Assembly (NCBI GenBank): GCA_016207985.1
Contig: JACQYX010000228.1
Coordinates: 1-8,717 of the forward strand
Direction: 5' to 3'
Length of the DNA stretch: 8,717 nucleotides
From: Ignavibacteriales bacterium
GTDB taxonomy: Bacteria > Bacteroidota > Ignavibacteria > UBA10030 > SZUA-254
Shown here: piece after piece, positions 6,239-8,717 of the stretch
How positions within the stretch are numbered: the stretch's first letter is position 1
How the letters are laid out: each line of letters starts with the position of its first letter
Notes under the pieces: generated by a model
Seen by the model: the letters and a program-made list of their open reading frames with translations, nothing else
Databases searched by the model: none
Told to the model about the DNA's origin: nothing
Translations under genes and position numbers: made by a program

Positions 6239-7883
6239 CCTTAATTATTTGATGCTTGAATTTGTTTATCTCAATCGCATTCTTCAATGAATGGATGAAA
6301 TCGAATCCGTGTTTATTTAAGAAATACACAATGTTTAATTCTCGTTCTTGGAAGTTGGTGTTCGGATAAATATTATTAATCACCTTTCCGATCTGGCGTA
6401 AAGCGATATCGTATTTTCTTTTCTGTGCCTCAACAACTTTATCCTTCAATACAGAAAGTTGTTGTTCAATTTTTTCTTTGGTTGTATCCAGTGATCCTAT
6501 AAGAGTGCCATCGATATAGTTCAATCCATATTTCATCTCGTTTGTCAAGTCAGCGACTTTTTGAAATGCTTCAGCGAACATTTCATCGATTTTTACTTCC
6601 GATACAATGTCGATTACTTTAGTTTCTACTTTTGATATATCTCCGAAGATTTCCATAAGCTCAACTTGATATTTTTCCATTATGCGTTCGAATTTTTCTT
6701 CGATAAGTGTTACAGTAGCCCTCGGATATATCATCGGCATGGTTAAATTAAAATAGTTATAAACTTTTTTCAGTTGAGCGAAATAAGCAATCTCGGAAGG
6801 ACCGGCGACATAAACAGCGGTCGGTAAAATTGTATCCTGACAGATGGGACGAAGAGCAACATTTGGACTGAATAACTCAGGCGCATCCTGAACCGATCGG
6901 AGCATTTCGTCTTTCGATATAATATGTCTTGTCCCTTTTAACGAAAAATCATTATCACGAGGCTCTATTAGATATCTTCCATTTTTATGGAAATAAAACA
7001 GATTTAATGCTTTGGTTTTTATTTGAGCATGATATTGTTCTTCGAGGTGTGCGCTTTGTTCAATTATCAATTGGGATACACGGGGATATTCATAAATCTC
7101 TTTTAAAAAGATCGGTGATAGTATTTTTTTAAACCGTACATCGTTTGAAGAAATAAAAATTAATCCGTCATTCTCAAAAAGTTTGCTCATAAACGATACA
7201 AAAGCTTGGTTGAAACTGATTCCCTGACGATAATGTGTTTTGATAAAATCGATTACGGATTGTTTGAATTCGGTATTCGCTAGAGTCTTTTGTAAAGCAT
7301 CAAGGAAATGTTCGAGATTATTATCAAATATAAGTTCACCAACCGAACCTAAATTTTTACCTCCTATCTTGCTCGATAAAAGATATTCAAGTGTAACTGG
7401 TGAATTATCAGTATTGAGGATGTTTACTTTATTTACTTCACCAAAGTCGTGATCTTCTCCTTCAAGCCAAAAGATTGGAACGAACCTGAATTCCGGAAGA
7501 ACATTGTTAAGTTCTTTTGCGAGTTTAATAGTTGTAATCGTTTTATAAATTGTATAAAGTGGACCAGAAAGAATCCCAACTTGCTGACCGGTCACAATGG
7601 CGAGTGTTCGATGATCGTGTAGCAAATTTATATTATCTATCGTCGATTGTGACACACCATACCGTTGATTTTGTTTAAGTAAAACTTGGACCAAGAGTTC
7701 TCGATGAGTGAATCGTTTACTAAGCTTGTTAGCTACATCGTGAAGTGATGATAATGAATGAAAGTCTGTTTCGTAAAACCGATGTACTTTTTGGAAATCA
7801 TCAATGAAGTCTTTGTAGAGCAGCGAGAATCCACCTTCGGTACGGGGGAGATCCTTTATTTCGATCTGTTGTATTGTATTCAT
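6231..7883 (-). CDS. bshC: Bacillithiol biosynthesis cysteine-adding enzyme BshC
   Basis: BshC performs the last step of bacillithiol synthesis, joining cysteine to GlcN-malate made by BshA and BshB. The 550 residues compare with about 540 in B. subtilis. Family landmarks: VTGQQVGILSGPLYTIYK (97-114), PIFWLEGEDHDFGEV (136-150), the SPNVALRPICQD stretch (339-350), AGPSEIAYFAQL (360-371) and the MPMIYPRATVT turn (382-392). A long, heptad-rich helical segment, about 394-502, matches the coiled coil of the known fold, and the end has the family's NFQERELNIVYFLNKHG pattern. It appears intact. The start ATG has only a weak AAAGAA ahead of it. It lies 64 nt downstream of the purine nucleoside phosphorylase gene on the same strand and may be co-transcribed with it. 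It implies a bacillithiol-using host; bshA and bshB are not in this window. Confidence 0.95.
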   Translation of the reverse strand: MNTIQQIEIKDLPRTEGGFSLLYKDFIDDFQKVHRFYETDFHSLSSLHDVANKLSKRFTHRELLVQVLLKQNQRYGVSQSTIDNINLLHDHRTLAIVTGQQVGILSGPLYTIYKTITTIKLAKELNNVLPEFRFVPIFWLEGEDHDFGEVNKVNILNTDNSPVTLEYLLSSKIGGKNLGSVGELIFDNNLEHFLDALQKTLANTEFKQSVIDFIKTHYRQGISFNQAFVSFMSKLFENDGLIFISSNDVRFKKILSPIFLKEIYEYPRVSQLIIEQSAHLEEQYHAQIKTKALNLFYFHKNGRYLIEPRDNDFSLKGTRHIISKDEMLRSVQDAPELFSPNVALRPICQDTILPTAVYVAGPSEIAYFAQLKKVYNYFNLTMPMIYPRATVTLIEEKFERIMEKYQVELMEIFGDISKVETKVIDIVSEVKIDEMFAEAFQKVADLTNEMKYGLNYIDGTLIGSLDTTKEKIEQQLSVLKDKVVEAQKRKYDIALRQIGKVINNIYPNTNFQERELNIVYFLNKHGFDFIHSLKNAIEINKFKHQIIKAT

Positions 7884-7914
7884 AGTAATTCTTTAATCGT
7901 GACAAGGCTAAAAA

Positions 7915-7943
7915 AATATACTTTATCGTCTGATGAGATGCAA
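7915..7943 (-). promoter_or_regulatory. Possible promoter for bshC
   Basis: On the - strand, TTGCAT (7943-7938), a 17-nt spacer and TATATT (7920-7915) resemble a sigma70 promoter, with 3/6 and 5/6 matches. The same DNA also fits the Bacteroidota style loosely (TTTG, then TATATTTT against TAnnTTTG). It would give a 5' leader of about 25 nt before the bshC ATG at 7883. The region is AT-rich, so chance is a real alternative. Confidence 0.25.
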
Positions 7944-7947
7944 ACTT

Positions 7948-8717
7948 CTAACAAAATTTCTCCATTGAGCCACTAACTAACTCGCTAAAGGTTTGTCTGA
8001 CCATACTGGCTACATCCGTAACTTCTTCGTGAGTCAATTTCTGATTCAATATTCCAGTGGATAAATTTGTTATGCACGATATACTTGCAACACGTATTCC
8101 CAACGCTGTAGCGAGAGTGACTTCGTTTACAGTTGACATTCCAACAGCATCGGCACCCATTCGTTGAATCATCTCAACTTCGGCGGCAGTTTCATAACTC
8201 GGTCCTTTGATTCCACAATAAATTCCTTCTTTAAGATGGATTTGTTTTATGTGTGCCACGTTTCGGATAATTTCTTGCAGCGATGAATCATATAACGGCT
8301 CGTGAATGGAATGGCGTCTTGTATTCGTCAACGAATTTTCAAATGTTAAATTTATCTGATCTTTTATCAGCATTAAATCACCTGGTTTGAAACTTCTATT
8401 GATACCGCCTGCTGCATTTGTTATCAACATTGTTTTTATTCCGAGCGAGGCGGCAACCCGTATGGGATAAAGAACTGTATTGATATCACCCGTTTCGTAA
8501 AAGTGAACTCTTCCTTGGAAAATTAGTGTCGAGACCTTTTTTAATCTCCCAAAGATGAGATTACCTTTATGACCTTCAACCGTTGAACAAGGGTAATGAG
8601 GAATTGTATTTGTCTTGATGATAATAGGTTTAGATATCGATTCTGCGAATTCACCCAAACCTGACCCGAGAATGATTGCAATTTTTGGACGAATATTTAT
8701 CTGACGCCGAATGAATC
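7948..8717 (-). CDS. punA: Purine nucleoside phosphorylase (trimeric, PNP/MTAP family), 5' end outside window
   Basis: The enzyme splits purine (deoxy)nucleosides with phosphate to free base and (deoxy)ribose-1-phosphate in purine salvage. About 256 residues are visible of the usual 270-280. The frame stays open to the right edge, and upstream of GSGLG it reads RPKIAIILGSGLGEF, so the start lies beyond base 8717; a TTG at 8656-8658 inside the phosphate loop is not a start. Motifs in order: GSGLG phosphate loop, STVEGHKG, QGRVHFYE (His and Glu of the active site), TNAAGGIN, GPSYETAAE (purine-site Glu), VGMSTVNEV, SCITNLSTGI (purine-site Asn) and LTHEEV (His). The position after YE reads TGD where GY is usual. 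Trimeric PNP is favoured over MTAP because of the Asn in SCITN; specificity for guanosine/inosine is inferred. bshC follows downstream on the same strand. Confidence 0.93.
   Translation of the reverse strand, partial: FIRRQINIRPKIAIILGSGLGEFAESISKPIIIKTNTIPHYPCSTVEGHKGNLIFGRLKKVSTLIFQGRVHFYETGDINTVLYPIRVAASLGIKTMLITNAAGGINRSFKPGDLMLIKDQINLTFENSLTNTRRHSIHEPLYDSSLQEIIRNVAHIKQIHLKEGIYCGIKGPSYETAAEVEMIQRMGADAVGMSTVNEVTLATALGIRVASISCITNLSTGILNQKLTHEEVTDVASMVRQTFSELVSGSMEKFC

Noticed and set aside
1..8717. tRNA/rRNA genes, CRISPR arrays, insertion sequences, defence or novel accessory systems
   Set aside because: Nearly all bases are taken by recognisable housekeeping genes, and no repeat arrays, transposase motifs or unexplained long intergenic stretches were seen.

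Overview
This 8.7-kb window is ordinary chromosomal housekeeping DNA. By rough inspection it is AT-leaning (about 40% G+C) and densely packed, with no gap over 300 bases, no RNA genes, no mobile elements and no CRISPR. The gene styles (an FCB-type PNPase reading IPGGFFKREGRP and VCAGTLALMDAGV, plus bacillithiol gene bshC of the long FCB/Firmicutes type) suggest a Bacteroidota/Chlorobiota/Ignavibacteriota-like bacterium. That is inferred from motif resemblance, not from a tree.

The left half (1-4599, + strand) is the conserved translation/RNA-processing operon: the 3' end of infB, then rbfA, [truB position], ribF, rpsO and pnp. It closes at a strong intrinsic terminator (4558-4599). The genes are tightly spaced and partly coupled by ATGA overlaps. 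The glycolytic gene gpmI (4641-6179, +) follows as a separate unit. The right part is on the - strand, converging on gpmI: a purine nucleoside phosphorylase running off the right edge (7948-8717), then bshC (6231-7883).

The notable feature is that three places in the conserved operon have lost sequence that the families require, while flanking genes look intact. (1) truB is missing between rbfA and ribF. Only a 12-codon ORF remains, with ATGA overlaps to both neighbours. (2) ribF is complete up to the riboflavin-kinase motif NIGVRP, then jumps in a different frame to its expected C-terminal end; the catalytic core of the kinase is gone. (3) pnp loses about 16-17 residues after QMDIK and resumes in another frame at REGRLHIL, leaving two ORFs. 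Because ribF and pnp products matter greatly to most cells, misassembly or false gap closure is the leading explanation. Real lesions cannot be excluded from sequence alone. I found no convincing new biological system here.
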